64,000 bases of DNA from Takakia lepidozioides (taxonomy: Eukaryota; Streptophyta; Takakiopsida; Takakiales; Takakiaceae), in the NCBI GenBank assembly GCA_030704615.1, contig CM060731.1:88704756-88768755 (forward strand). The letters are read 5' to 3'. Position numbers and translations under genes: made by a program. Below, piece by piece: positions 11,155 to 21,936 of the stretch (its first letter is position 1; the number at the start of each line of letters is the position of its first letter). The notes under the pieces are model-generated. The model had not been told where the DNA came from. It saw only the letters and a list, made by a program, of their open reading frames with translations, and did not search any database.

Positions 11155-12046
11155 GCGACCGCCAAGCTGGCGGTCGCTTCTACGAGGTCTGTTTTTATAA
11201 ATGCAGCGACCGCCATTACTGGCGGTCGTTTTATTTTTATTTTTTGGCGAAATGGAGCGACCGCCATTTGTGGCGGTCGTTTTTACTTGTTTTTAAATGG
11301 AGCGATCGCCAAGGTGGCGGTCGCTTCTACGAGGTCCGCCCTGCGCGTGGAGCGAGGAATGAGGGGGTGGGGGGGCATATAAGACCCCAGTCATTCTCCC
11401 CTCACTTCCATTACTTGCAGTTTTTGTTTTTACAAAATGCAGCGACCGCCATTTCTGACGATCGCTGTAATGGTTATTTTTAAAAATGCAGCGACCGCCA
11501 GTTTATTTTTTTATTTTTAGAAATGGGGCGATTGCCATTACTGGCGGTCGCTTCTATTTAAATGTTTTTGAAAATGAAGCGACCGCCATTACAGGCGGTC
11601 GCTTCTCTATATTTTGGAGGAAAATCGAGCGACCGCCATTACGGGCGGTCGCCACAATTGTTTTGTTTTTTGTAAATCCAGCGACCGCCACTACTGGCGG
11701 TCGCTTTTATTAAAATTTTGTTGGAAATGGAACGACCGCCATGACTGGCGGTCGCTTTTATTTGAAGCGACCGCCTATGTTGGCGGTCGATTAGTTATTT
11801 TATTTTCGGAAAATGGAGTGTGGCGGTCGCAGTTTTTTTTTAATCCGGAAAATGGAGCGGCCGCCTGTTCTGGTGGTCGTTTTTATTTTTATTTTTATTT
11901 TTAATATTTCCGGAAAATGGAGCGACTGCCATTTATGGCGGTCGCAGTTTTATTTATTTATTCGGAAAATGGAGCGACCGCCATTTCTGGCGGTCGCTTA
12001 TTTTTTATTTTCCGGAAAATGGAGCGACCGCCAAGTTGGCGGTCCC
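11155..12046. repeat. Array of about 17 GC-rich hairpins (GCGACCGCC ... GGCGGTCGC)
   Basis: Units carry a 9-bp arm GCGACCGCC, a 5-6-nt loop (ATTACT, ATTTCT, AAGCT) and the complementary arm GGCGGTCGC. They are separated by AT-rich linkers of 25-45 bp often ending GGAAAATGGA. Hairpins start at about 11155, 11206, 11257, 11302, 11442, 11528, 11579, 11629, 11681, 11732, 11767, 11857, 11922, 11974 and 12024. Half-units lie at 11491 and 11818. Arms are kept in almost every unit while linkers vary in length, and some changes in one arm are not matched in the other. The array lies between the hAT tail and the 197-aa ORF and encloses two TATA-bearing blocks. Confidence 0.95.
11315..11420 (+). promoter_or_regulatory. 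TATA-bearing block, copy 1
   Basis: Follows the hairpin at 11302 and reads CTACGAGGTCCGCC, then GGAATGAGGGGGTGGGGG, an ATATAAG box at 11377-11383, then CATTCTCCCCTCACTTCC. The layout (GC-rich hairpins, G-run, TATA box, pyrimidine-rich start region) resembles a core promoter. The hairpin array resumes downstream of it, so this copy may be an internal duplicate. Promoter function is inferred from layout only. Confidence 0.45.
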
Positions 12047-12140
12047 CTTCTAGAAGATTCGCTCTACACGTGGCTCGAGGAATGGGGGGGGGGATATAAG
12101 CCAAGGGAGGCTCATTCTCCCATCATTTCCTCTCCACACA
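12036..12140 (+). promoter_or_regulatory. TATA-bearing block, copy 2, upstream of the 197-aa ORF
   Basis: A diverged duplicate of the block at 11315. It follows the last hairpin (12024) and contains a G-run, an ATATAAG box at 12094-12100 and a CTCATTCTCCCATCATTTCC start-like region. It lies about 320 bp upstream of the ATG at 12416, a plausible distance for a 5' leader. The conserved pairing of hairpins and TATA block suggests it is the element's transcription start region. Confidence 0.5.
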
Positions 12141-12415
12141 ACTTCTGTGTGTATGACATTTCATTATTCCACGACACGTAGTCATGTGGAGAAGGAGGCC
12201 ATTGGTTGGGTGAGGGGTATTTTTTGCCGCGATTTTTGTGAGGTCGTTGCAGATTGCTCCCATAGGTCCTCCTCTGACTTCCAGGATCATTTTATTCTAC
12301 AAAATTAGCTTTTAGAAACTATTTTGACACCTACTCAAACCTACTTAATGGGGGAAGAGTTTAGAGTTACGTCTTATTAGAAAACCTCGTTTAGTGTTGC
12401 TCCGATTGTTGCAGA

Positions 12416-13009
12416 ATGGCAGAGGGCCAGGACGATGACCGTCATGGAAGAGATGACCCCAATGAACATGGACCGCCCTCTAAGAAAATCAAATGGTCAA
12501 GGCAAGACTTAAATTGGGAAGTATATGGTGACCCTAGCATACTAGCAGAAGAGGGCTGGGAGGATGTTTCGGAAGAGTTCCGATGGCCGATGGCGAGATG
12601 CAAAAAATTCGTGAAATGGTACCACATCAATCGATTGTGGCCTTTGGATAGGCATGTTTTTCGAGACAATGGTCCAGGGTTGATTTGGGACAATGTGCTA
12701 CATCAATTGGTGGAGCCTAGTGCGGATGAGCGAGAGCGGGCAATGAGGTTTGCCACGGGCACTATAGCTGTGCCAGTTCTGTCAGAGGCATCACGACGCC
12801 AGGTGTTGGGTCAGACAATGGATCTCAATTGCTTGACATGGGTCATTGGCTTGTGCATGGCTGAGCAACGGAGATTGCAAGCAGTGGTGGCTACTTCGGC
12901 ACTCTCATTGGATAGTGCATCCTCCCTGCCAATCGAGATGGTTGAGGCAGTGAGTGGGGACGAACACAGGATCGTGGGGGTGCAAACACCCATGGCAGAT
13001 GTGGGATGA
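12416..13009 (+). CDS. Unrecognised 197-aa protein downstream of the hairpin/TATA block
   Basis: An ATG-initiated frame of 197 residues. The N-terminus is acidic, then basic (PPSKKIKWSRQDLNWEVYGD). A Trp/Arg-rich globular-looking middle follows (EEFRWPMARCKKFVKWYHI, NRLWPLDRHVFRDN), then a helical C-terminal part. The PSKKIKW segment could be a nuclear localisation signal. I do not recognise the family. Its position between the promoter-like block and a gypsy pol could make it a gag-like or accessory protein of a retroelement, or an independent transposon gene that the gypsy fragment abuts. No stops interrupt it, unlike every neighbour. Confidence 0.45.
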   Translation: MAEGQDDDRHGRDDPNEHGPPSKKIKWSRQDLNWEVYGDPSILAEEGWEDVSEEFRWPMARCKKFVKWYHINRLWPLDRHVFRDNGPGLIWDNVLHQLVEPSADERERAMRFATGTIAVPVLSEASRRQVLGQTMDLNCLTWVIGLCMAEQRRLQAVVATSALSLDSASSLPIEMVEAVSGDEHRIVGVQTPMADVG

Positions 13010-13014
13010 GTTGC

Positions 13015-15090
13015 GAAGAGAAAGAGAGAGTCATTGGATCTCTCAAGGATCAATACGAGGAGTGAGGAGAGCCATACATGGAGGATCAGTTGGAGGCCAA
13101 GGTGACCAATGTTTTTGAAGAGGTTGAGAATCAAAGGATGTTCTCAAGGTGGCTACGGCGGAGCAAGTGGAGGTTACGCCACAGTCAGGATGGGCGGACA
13201 AGGCCCAAGAGGTTGCTATCTAGCAACCAAAAGATGCGTCTCCTACCTCCAAGCCTGGTGTACACCCAAGGTTGCAGTCACTAAGGACAATTGGGAACCA
13301 GATGTTGGAGCTACAGTCACCGGAGGAGAGAGACAAAGGATCCAACGATTTCTAAGGGCTTATAGAAATTGCTTTGCCTTCGGTTTGAAGGATTTGGGGA
13401 GCTTGAAGGGCCAGGAGATTCGTATTGATTTAGCAAGTGACACGCCAATTCTTCGAAAGCCCTACATGTATAGTGACATGGAGAGGTCTTTGATCCAGTC
13501 ACGGACTATGGAGTTGTTCGAGGCTGGATTGGTGGAGTTGTCAGGCGGGGAGTATGCCTCGACAACGGTGATGCCAGCTAAGAATGATATCTATGGCAAT
13601 TGGACAGAAAGAAGGATGTGTGGGGACTATCATCCTGTGAACCGTCAGACTAAGTCCGATAGATATGTCATGCCAACTCCAGAGGAGATCTTTGATGCCA
13701 TTGGGCATGCGAAGTGTTTAGCACATTGGACTTGCGATCCGGTTACCACCAGTTGTCAATCAAAGAGGCTGACAAACAAAAGACGACATTCTGGGGGATT
13801 GACCAGCATGGGAAGGATTGTTTGTACCAATGACGCTTCCTACCATTTGGGTTGAAGAATGCTCCTGCAGAGTTTCAGAGGGTCATGGATAGGATTTTTG
13901 CAGGGCTAGACTTCACCCGATGCTACATTGATTACATCATCATCTTTAGTGCCACGGTTGAGGAGCATGAGAGATACCTTCAGGTGGTGTTTGAGCGCTT
14001 GAGGGCGCATGGATTGAAACTGCACCCTGGAAAATGCAAGTTCTCCACGATCAGATTGAGTATCTGGGCTACATGATATACCCTGGAGGATTGGGTGTTC
14101 AACAGACAAAGGTGGAGGCCATTGCACGCATTCTACGCTCCATAGATGTAAACAGAGTTCGTGCTTTCATGGGGTTGGCAAACGTTTGTTAAGGGATTTA
14201 GCAGCATTGCGAAGGCTCTTACCAAGTTAACCAAGGTGGGTCAGGAGTGGCAGTGGGAGGAGGAGCAAGAGGAGCAGGAGGAAGCCTTTGAGGAACTCAA
14301 GGCTCGATTGACTTTTGCGCCTATTCTGAGGCGGCCTATTCGGGGGCGGCCTTTCCAGCTACATACGGATTGGAGTATGCTGGGGATTGGAGCAGTGCTC
14401 ACATAGGTGGATGATGAGGGAAGAGAGTTCGTAGTGGCATATGCTAGTCGCTCGAACAATGATGCTGAGGTGAAGTATAGTTCATATGAAAGGGAGTGTC
14501 TAGCTGCAGTATGGGCAGTGACTCATTTTAGATACTACCTCTATGACAACCACTTCACCCTTGTCACGGATCACCAACCATTGAAGTGGTTGATGGAGTC
14601 AGACAAGCTTACAGGGAAGCTTGCACGGTGGGCACTTATGCTTCAAGAGTACGACTTCCAGGTGGTGCATCGAGCCGGTATAGTCAATCGGGATGCAGAT
14701 GGGTTGAGTCGTAATCCATGCATGTGTATCTGCAGCAGATAGCGCCTACAACCTTGGATGTCACAGCAGGACGTGTGATTCTAAAGGTCAGGGAGGTGTT
14801 GCCTTCATGAGTGTTGATTCTGGAGGGTTGAGATGGCATTGTAAGGAAGGACCATGTGTGCAATTGTGCGCCATGTCATCTTCCACATGTGGATGGGAGG
14901 ATAGATCCCAACTTTGCAGTGGTACCTGCAGGTTTGCGTTGCATGCTATGTGGGCATGCTGGTGGTGCCGCAACCATGTTGGTGTTTGACAAATGCTCAA
15001 GGGGGTGGCACATGTGATGCTTGACACCGCCACTTGAAGAGGTTCCTAGCGGAGAATGGTTGTGTCCACGATGTCTTGGACAGAGATAGT
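13015..15090 (+). pseudogene. Ty3/gypsy pol: RT and RNase H, integrase deleted, decayed PHD-finger tail
   Basis: Reverse transcriptase spans about 13330-14080: RIDLASDTPILRKPY, ELFEAGLVELSGGEYAS, MPTPEEIFDAIGHAKC, then KNAPAEFQRVMDRIFAGL. The catalytic box reads YIDY instead of YIDD. RNase H runs at about 14160-14712 with FVVAYASRSNNDAEVKYSSY, LVTDHQPLKWLMES and RAGIVNRDADGLSRNP. Immediately after this (about 14722) the frame jumps to a polyprotein C-terminal segment (VYLQQIAPTTLDVTAG), so the integrase zinc finger and DDE core are missing. The C-terminus holds a C4HC3 PHD-like finger at 14940-15074 (CMLCGHAGG, FDKCSRGWH, WLCPRC). One zinc Cys is replaced by Phe and a TGA interrupts it at 15015. 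Several other frameshifts and stops are present. The element is inactive. Confidence 0.85.
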
Positions 15091-15338
15091 GGACATGACA
15101 ATGGTGAGGTTGACAAAGGTCTAGCTAGTGGGGGTTCAACGCCATAGATCCCCCAGTGAAAGCCATGGATTGTAGGAAGGCGACTAACGATGGGGCTACT
15201 TTTGCACCCGGCCTCTTGATCTATCAACTTCGGATACTGGGGACTTGTGCGATTGAAGACCAAGCAATGATCTTATTAGGGTGGATACTTGTCAGCTACC
15301 GGTGTTAGAGGGACCTAATCACCAGCTAGGGGGGTGAT

Positions 15339-15867
15339 TGGCATAGCTTTCTAGGATTGTGTGCTTAGAATGTATGGTGGACAACGATGTATGTTGTGGC
15401 ACGATGCCTAGGTGCACGGCAGCTGTCATGGTTTTAGTCATGGTTAACTAGAATTACCTACTTCTAGTTAATTAGGACATTTTGGATATTTATATTTGTA
15501 TTTTGTGTGTTGGGACTTCATTTGGTCTCATGCCAAGTGAGGTATCAAGCCTCACTTGGGACATGGGGATGGGTTTCCCCTTTGTGAGTGTGGAGGAAAG
15601 TTCATCTTCTTGTAGTTGAGCCTCCATGAGCCTCTCTCACCTCTATAGCTCTAGGTATTGAGAGGGAGTGTGTTGAGGGCTTTGTAGGGTGCCCTTAGCA
15701 AGGGTGCCCTTGGCTTGACTTAGTTTATGTGATTGAGTGGATCATGATTGGAGTGTTTCCATTATATTCACTTTCATTATCATTGTGGCATAGCTTTCTA
15801 GGATTGTGTGCTTAGAATGTATGGTGGACAACGATGTATGTTGTGGCACGATGCTTAGGTGCACGAC
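15339..15867. repeat. 82-bp direct repeat flanking a 365-bp LTR-like segment
   Basis: The 82-bp sequence beginning TGGCATAGCTTTCTAGGATT occurs at 15339-15420 and 15786-15867 with only about two differences. Copy 1 directly follows a polypurine tract (CTAGGGGGGTGA, about 15326-15337) of the kind that precedes a gypsy 3' LTR. The 365 bp between the copies begins AGCTGTCATGGTTTTAGTCA and ends TTTCATTATCATTG, plausible LTR content. Which part is LTR and which is flanking repeat cannot be settled from one copy. Confidence 0.6.
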
Positions 15868-16750
15868 AAATTAATTTTTTCGATGTGATACGATTTTCTT
15901 TTCTTTGGTTTTTTTCAGGGCAATTTGAGCAGTTTGAGAAAAATGTTGACGATGACGAGACACTTGAAAGGCCCCTTTCTTGAGGAAGAGGAAAACAATT
16001 CAGATGGGGTGGTCTCTCAGGGTGGTACCACAGCCTGAGCCTTTTTGTTACTTGAATTCAGGGCCTTTGTACCCTTTCAATATAGTTCTAGTGACAACTG
16101 AAAAGTGGGAGACTTGTTTTAGTGTAGAGCATGAGTAGGGTAGTTGCTCCCAGATTTCCCTTTTATAAAAATATAAAGATTACAAAATGTGATTGTGGTT
16201 GACTCAAAAATTGCAGGGGTCTCAAGTTTCAAGACAATGAAATTGACGGCAAGTTACAAGCTGGAGTGATGATATCATTGTCTACATGACTGCGAATCTT
16301 CTTTAATTTTCACAAGACAACTCTAGGTGTATGCATATGAAGACAAACAAGTGGCCCAACTCCCATCCAAACAAAAAGGAACAGCACAGTAGACAACATT
16401 TGTGTACCTGAGATGATCTGCGAATTCACTCAACCAAGCACAATGCTGGAAATTGGACACTCCAGGGGCAGTTTTTATACCAACGTGTAGCCCATTCTTT
16501 TGATCGGGGCTCAACAAATGACAAATTTGACTGAATGACCACCAAGATCCAGATGGCAATTACAAAACTTACAAGCTGGGTAAAGTACATCACCAAAATC
16601 AGGCCCCCCCTTAGCAGACTATATCTGCTGCATTCTTGGAGTAAACAATGTTGGTGGAAGTATATAACCAGTAAGGGGTTTATACAGCTATGCTAAAGCC
16701 TTCTTTACATCCTCTCCTGTTGAATGACTAACCACCTGGTTACTTACATT
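15868..16750. other. Intergenic; 3' flank of the YTH gene
   Basis: No supported gene. A splice-acceptor-like TTTTTTCAG at about 15911-15919 precedes a short open stretch to 16038, but no partner exon was found. The part nearest 16750 is probably the 3' UTR of the minus-strand YTH gene. Confidence 0.4.
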
Positions 16751-19700
16751 CTAGTGCATCTGAGATAACCGACCATTCTGTTTCCAAAAGCCCACACTTC
16801 CATTCCCGTCCCCATTCCTGAAGGAGGGTCGCAGGCCAGCATCATCAGGTTGGCCAGGCCAGCAGGGGTCAGGTCCCCGATGCATGTGGTCCATTGTATG
16901 CAACCCATCGCTGGAGGCTTGCTGGCCATACCAATTGGCAATGTATTTAGCATACCTGCCAAAACACCACACCCCACTCCCTCAACCACAGCCATTCTCC
17001 ACAGCACCTAAAAGCCTCCTTTGCAAAACTGGCCTACCAACACACAACTGAATCAGGCACCAATGTCTGACCACTAACAGGTCATGTGGGAAACAGGGAA
17101 ACATGGGACGTACTGATCATCAGAGTAGGCCGTGCCAGCCCCACCCGCCACCCATCCTCCATATAAGGGCCCTGTACTGTTGTAACCCATCTGGCCTCCA
17201 CCCTGTCCAGTGTGTCAAAATAAAGTCATCACTCCAATGACGATTACAATTGCCAGTTCAAGATAGAGCTCAATACAATCGAGGAATAACTAACCTGGTG
17301 GTAGCCATTGTACTCCCTCATATGGCCATGGCCATGCCGCTGTAAATATTCCTCATAGGTCTGCTTCACAATTGCATCCCCATGAGTGCACACTTGGTTT
17401 GAGGCAATGCAAGGAAAGCTGTGGTCTTAAAAGTATGAGAGGAGACCACACAAAAAAGTCATTTCTGCTTACCAAGAGAAATTAGCCTGGACTAAGCCTT
17501 CCTCATTGACCAAAGTGGGATATGAAGAGCACATGCTACAAACACATTACCATGCATCTTTGGGGTCGCTTCCCTCAAGAAGGCGTTAACCCAAAAACTG
17601 ATGGAAATACTACCCCACATGTCAAAACATTGCCTGGGGATACAACTTCTGGTATAAGACCAAAGTGGAAGCAAGTACGGACCATATTGAGTAGGTCCTC
17701 TTCAGGTGCTAAATCTGCACTTCTGCTGCTACTGCTGCTGCGAGTACGATCCTTGTGCAACACCCTGTCCATGTCTCTCAGCCGCTCTGTGTCACTTTTC
17801 TCAGGAGCGAGAGAATGTGGTGACCTTGACCTTGAGGGAGGTCTAGGAGCTTCCCCCACATGAAGGCTCTTGCTTGTGAAGCCACTAGACCTCACCATTG
17901 GCCTCGAAGATGCAAAGGCTTCGGGAGGGGCCATATGAGGAGGGTACATCAAAGGCAGTACAGGGCCTGATGTGGGTGCAGCAGGCAAGCGTGGCCTATA
18001 TGCAACTTCCCCCACCCCCTCTCCACGTGGTCTCTTTGTCACTTGGGCAACCACCATGCCAGACCCCAACTTTCTGTTCACAAGCCACATACAATGCTCA
18101 ATTCTCTTGCAAAATGACATGAGGACAGCCCAACTTGAAGTTCAACTGGTAGGAGGAGTGAAAGCAATGTCTGTGAAGAGCTTACCGTTTCGGCCGACCC
18201 TCTCTATCAGCACCCTCATCAATGAGGGCACACAACGCATCACCAATCTCTTGCGTGAGCTCCTGTGTAACAAACAACTTGTTTGTGAGTGCAGGGTTTG
18301 GGGGAAATATGAAACACATCTCAACCACTGGCAGCTGAGCCCATACCTGACAATCTCGGCTGATCTTGACAGGCTTGTAGGAATTCAATGGATTCTTCAA
18401 ATGAACAGTCTTCTGGAAGGGTAGATCATAGAGGCGCAACCATTCCACCCGAAAAGTTCCACCCCAAGGGTTGGCACCTTCATTCGCTTCACTCCATATG
18501 TTGGCCCTACGTCGCCCTATTGGAGTTGTCATTCGTGCATATCCTTGGAAGTGGCTGCTCATGTTCACACTGAACACTAACAAAACTCTCTCCGAGGTCT
18601 ACACCACAGCATCCCACAAAGTTGATTGGGAGGTTGTCACATAGCCCAGCAAAACAGCAAACGACAAAGACATAACCATCTATTTGCATCAAAAGGCTGT
18701 GTCCGTAAAATACCCACCTCAAATGCCTCATTGAGGACAGGCTCATTCATAGCTTGTGTAGCCCAAATCCCTTTCTCGATTGACTTGGCTATATTGTGGT
18801 GATTTAAGCTTTTTATGATGAAATATCTGGTATTGTACATTTTCCGTTGCTTTAAAGCTCCGCTGCTTGTACCACCATTTGCCAGGTCTCTGCCCTCTGT
18901 GACTTTGTCTGCAAGGCGTTGTTGACCTTTCCTTAGGTTAAGCATGCCTCCTGCCAAACCCGAGTTTCACACTTTATAAAAGCTCCTAAGATGTAAACAA
19001 TCATTAGTGGACCATCCTTAAAGATGTTGCTAAGGAACGTATAACTCAAGCCACCTCTTCCGTGTCGCTGCCTAATGACTACAGACCCAACACAGGCCTG
19101 TTGCCCCCTTGTCAAATTTACATCCATAAACAACGCCTACTCTCTCCTCCTGACAATAACTTAACAGCAGATCAGACCTACAATTTGCATTTGTACAAAC
19201 CATCTTTTTTAACCTTGAAAACAATATTAGCACAGCTTTCATACCGACAGCACCTTTCCAGGTTCACCTTTGTTTAAAACAAGGGGACTCACTTTTCCGA
19301 GATCCAAGAAAAGGAGCCTCCACAATGATAAAGAGTCAGACCACAGTATTTTTGGACTTTCCCTAGTGCCTGCACAGACTATTCATTGCCTGTACCGATG
19401 GGAGTCAAGCACAGCAAGCACAGCAAGCACAGCAAGCACAGCAAGCCAGAATCGGACTGACATATGGGGGCTCTTACCTGCACCACTAGAGGGGCTTGGA
19501 CCCGGAGACATGTCAGACACAGCTTGATCTATCTGTCCATCCCCAGTCTTCACCACATTGTGGTTTGATGTCCTTGGCAAAGCCTCCTGTCTCAGAAGAT
19601 AACCCCACCGTAAGCCCCCACCATTCCAAGGTTTACAATTTACGAAAGTTGGCGGGAGGAAATTGGGGCAATCTATGAACAAGCTCATCATATGAGGGCA

Positions 19701-21936
19701 GTAGTCTATACGAGGCAAAGACTCATTGCTCTGAGGGGTTAGGTAAGGAGTAAAGCTAGACACGGAAGGGAGGGCAAGTCTATCTGCACATTGCTTCTTC
19801 TGCAAGAGAGGGTCCTTGTGGTATCTTTGCAAAGGCAGGGGCTGAGCAGCATCAGGAGAAATAAATCCAAAACAAGTTCTAACCAGGCGGTAAGTTACAT
19901 ACCTCAGATTCATCTATGTTCTGGTGCACTGCTCCAGCTGCAACTTCATCCTCAAGACTGCCGAGCCCCAAATGATTGTTGGAAAGGAGGTCACATGAAA
20001 ACATTGCAACAAAAGGAGGCCAATCAAAAGCATCATCTATATTGTGTGTACACATGCTTAACTTTGTCGCTACCACTGACTCTCTTATCAATCTGAGTAC
20101 CACCCCAAATGGATTTCAGTGGCTTTCTGCAAAGAGATATCTGCACCATCAATTTTTTTACCTCCATTCCAAATGCAAGTTACCCCTATGTGTGTGTGTA
20201 AGTGCATGTGTATAGGGAGCTGGAGTGACCTCCAAACCCTTCAAAGAGCTAGAGAAGAGAGCTTGGTTAGATAAAACGAGAGACTTGATAATGCTCAGAC
20301 ACTGAGTTGTATCAAACCTAGGAGGAGGACACTAAACAGTTGCAAGTAATCATTGAACTAGGCTAAAGCATAAGCTTGCAATGTATAACTGGAAATCATC
20401 ATCAACTAGAGAAATGTTACTGTTGTTGATCTCTGTTGATCCTACTTCCTACAGACAGTGCTCCTTCAGCACAATATCCCTCCCAACACTACTAAGTGTA
20501 CAACTGCCACACTGTTTCATAGCAGATTCAGGAGTTGAACAAACTCTTGCTTGCATGTTTGGAACATCACAGGAGTGGTCCTCAGCAGAACAATGCCAAC
20601 AGTGAATCGACAGCATCAGGACAAGTCAATTAGGTCAACCAACCACCACAGAGCTCACTAGTGACTGCAAGGATGATTATTAATGGAAGAACAGTATCAT
20701 GTCAGCACAGGAGCCTCCCCCCCGCAAGTGGCAACAGAGGACATGCCACGGAAACTACAGAAGCTGGTGATCACTTCAGGCTGAATGTCATGCTGCCCTA
20801 GTGGCAGCTGCGACACACAACCCTGGAAAAGATACAATTGCTTCATGTCACAGAATGAAAAGTGTGTGCATAAGGCTATTCCCATTTTTCCAATCTCACA
20901 ATTTGAGACCTAAGTGACAAAATCTATTGGCTCAACGATGTCCATACAGACTGATCGTCCAGGTTAGTGGTTTAAGTTTGTTGCCTGAGATCTTGATGAC
21001 TCAAATCTTCAAAATACGATCACCATACTAGCATTTACCACCGGAGTAGTGACAATATCAGAGGATAGGAACCATAGCAAACAGATAAGAATTCCGTGTT
21101 ACAAAGAGGTACGCCACCCTGCCAAAAGGAAAACTATAGCTACAATTTGCCCTGTAGACCAACAAATGGTCCCACCAGCATTTGACAACATAAAGACCTA
21201 AAGCCATACAATTACAAATCACAATTGAAGGGTCTCTTGAGTGTGCAGCTTATCGTCACTGCCATCACAAGCTCTAAGTACAGGAGGATCCCTGGTTCTC
21301 TGCAATCTTCACTGATGTATTCCCAGCCTTATGAGACTCTCCACATCATCACATCAGTGAATTACATAAGGCAAATGTGCAGACCGACCACATGGTCCCA
21401 TAGAAAAGCCTGAAAGTTCCAAATTTTACAGGGGCCAATTGCAAATTACTGACCCCCCAAATCTATCTATGATAGCAAAGCCTTCTCAGAGATTAAAGGA
21501 GAAGTACAGAAGCTCAGCAAACAAGATCATAACCTAAGGAAGATCCAGTGCCAGGCACACAAGCAGTAGTCTGATGTCAAAGGACCACCATGCCAAAGCA
21601 AATGATTCAATATAAACACTCATGTAAGAGTAGGATCAGCGGCAATGGCAGAGGCCCCTCTTTAACTTACGCCGCTCTAACTGCGTCTTCCCATCTTCCC
21701 CCGTCACTTTCTGACCCCACGTCTGATTCAGCAAGGTCCCTGAAATCGTCAGGATCCCCCATTATATCATCAAGCACACTCTTTTCCATGCCTTTCCTCC
21801 GTGATAACAACTGCTTCTCCAAGACTTTGCTAGCCGTGGTTGCATTGGATCCGGATGTGAGTTCGTGGTGATAGGATGTAGCATCAGACGCATCAACTGA
21901 CGCCCCAGTAGAATGAGGCGAAGGCTTCACTCCCAT
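16751..21936 (-). CDS. YTH-domain m6A reader protein (DC/CPSF30-L-like YTH)
   Basis: A nuclear-type YTH protein that would bind N6-methyladenosine in RNA. The well-supported exons are 19478-19841, 18718-18950, 18347-18598, 18186-18262, 17683-18103, 17295-17360, 17114-17202 and 16751-16955, all GT-AG and phase-continuous (569 codons including stop). The YTH domain spans the second and third of these: YNTRYFIIKSLNHHNIAKSI, EKGIWATQAMNEPVLNEAFE, LVFSVNMSSHFQGYARM, NIWSEAN, NPWGGTFRVEWL, KPVKISRDCQ. The Trp residues of GIWATQ, NIWSEA and NPWGG are candidate aromatic-cage positions. The C-terminus is Ser/Arg/Pro-rich (SRSRSPHS, TRSSSSSRSAD), then TYEEYLQRHGHGHM and a Gly/Tyr-rich end. An N-terminal exon (ATG 21936 to 21671) and a small exon at 19903-19950 are likely but their joining is unproven. 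CPSF30-type zinc fingers were not seen. Confidence 0.85.
19406..19446. repeat. Short tandem repeat in a YTH intron
   Basis: About four copies of the 10-mer AAGCACAGCA-type unit in tandem, inside the intron between exons 19478-19841 and 18718-18950 of the YTH gene. Confidence 0.9.

Noticed and set aside
11155-12046. CRISPR-like repeat-spacer array
   Set aside because: Repeats are palindromic with AT-rich, low-complexity linkers of unequal length, and the surrounding genes are eukaryotic. No cas genes are present.
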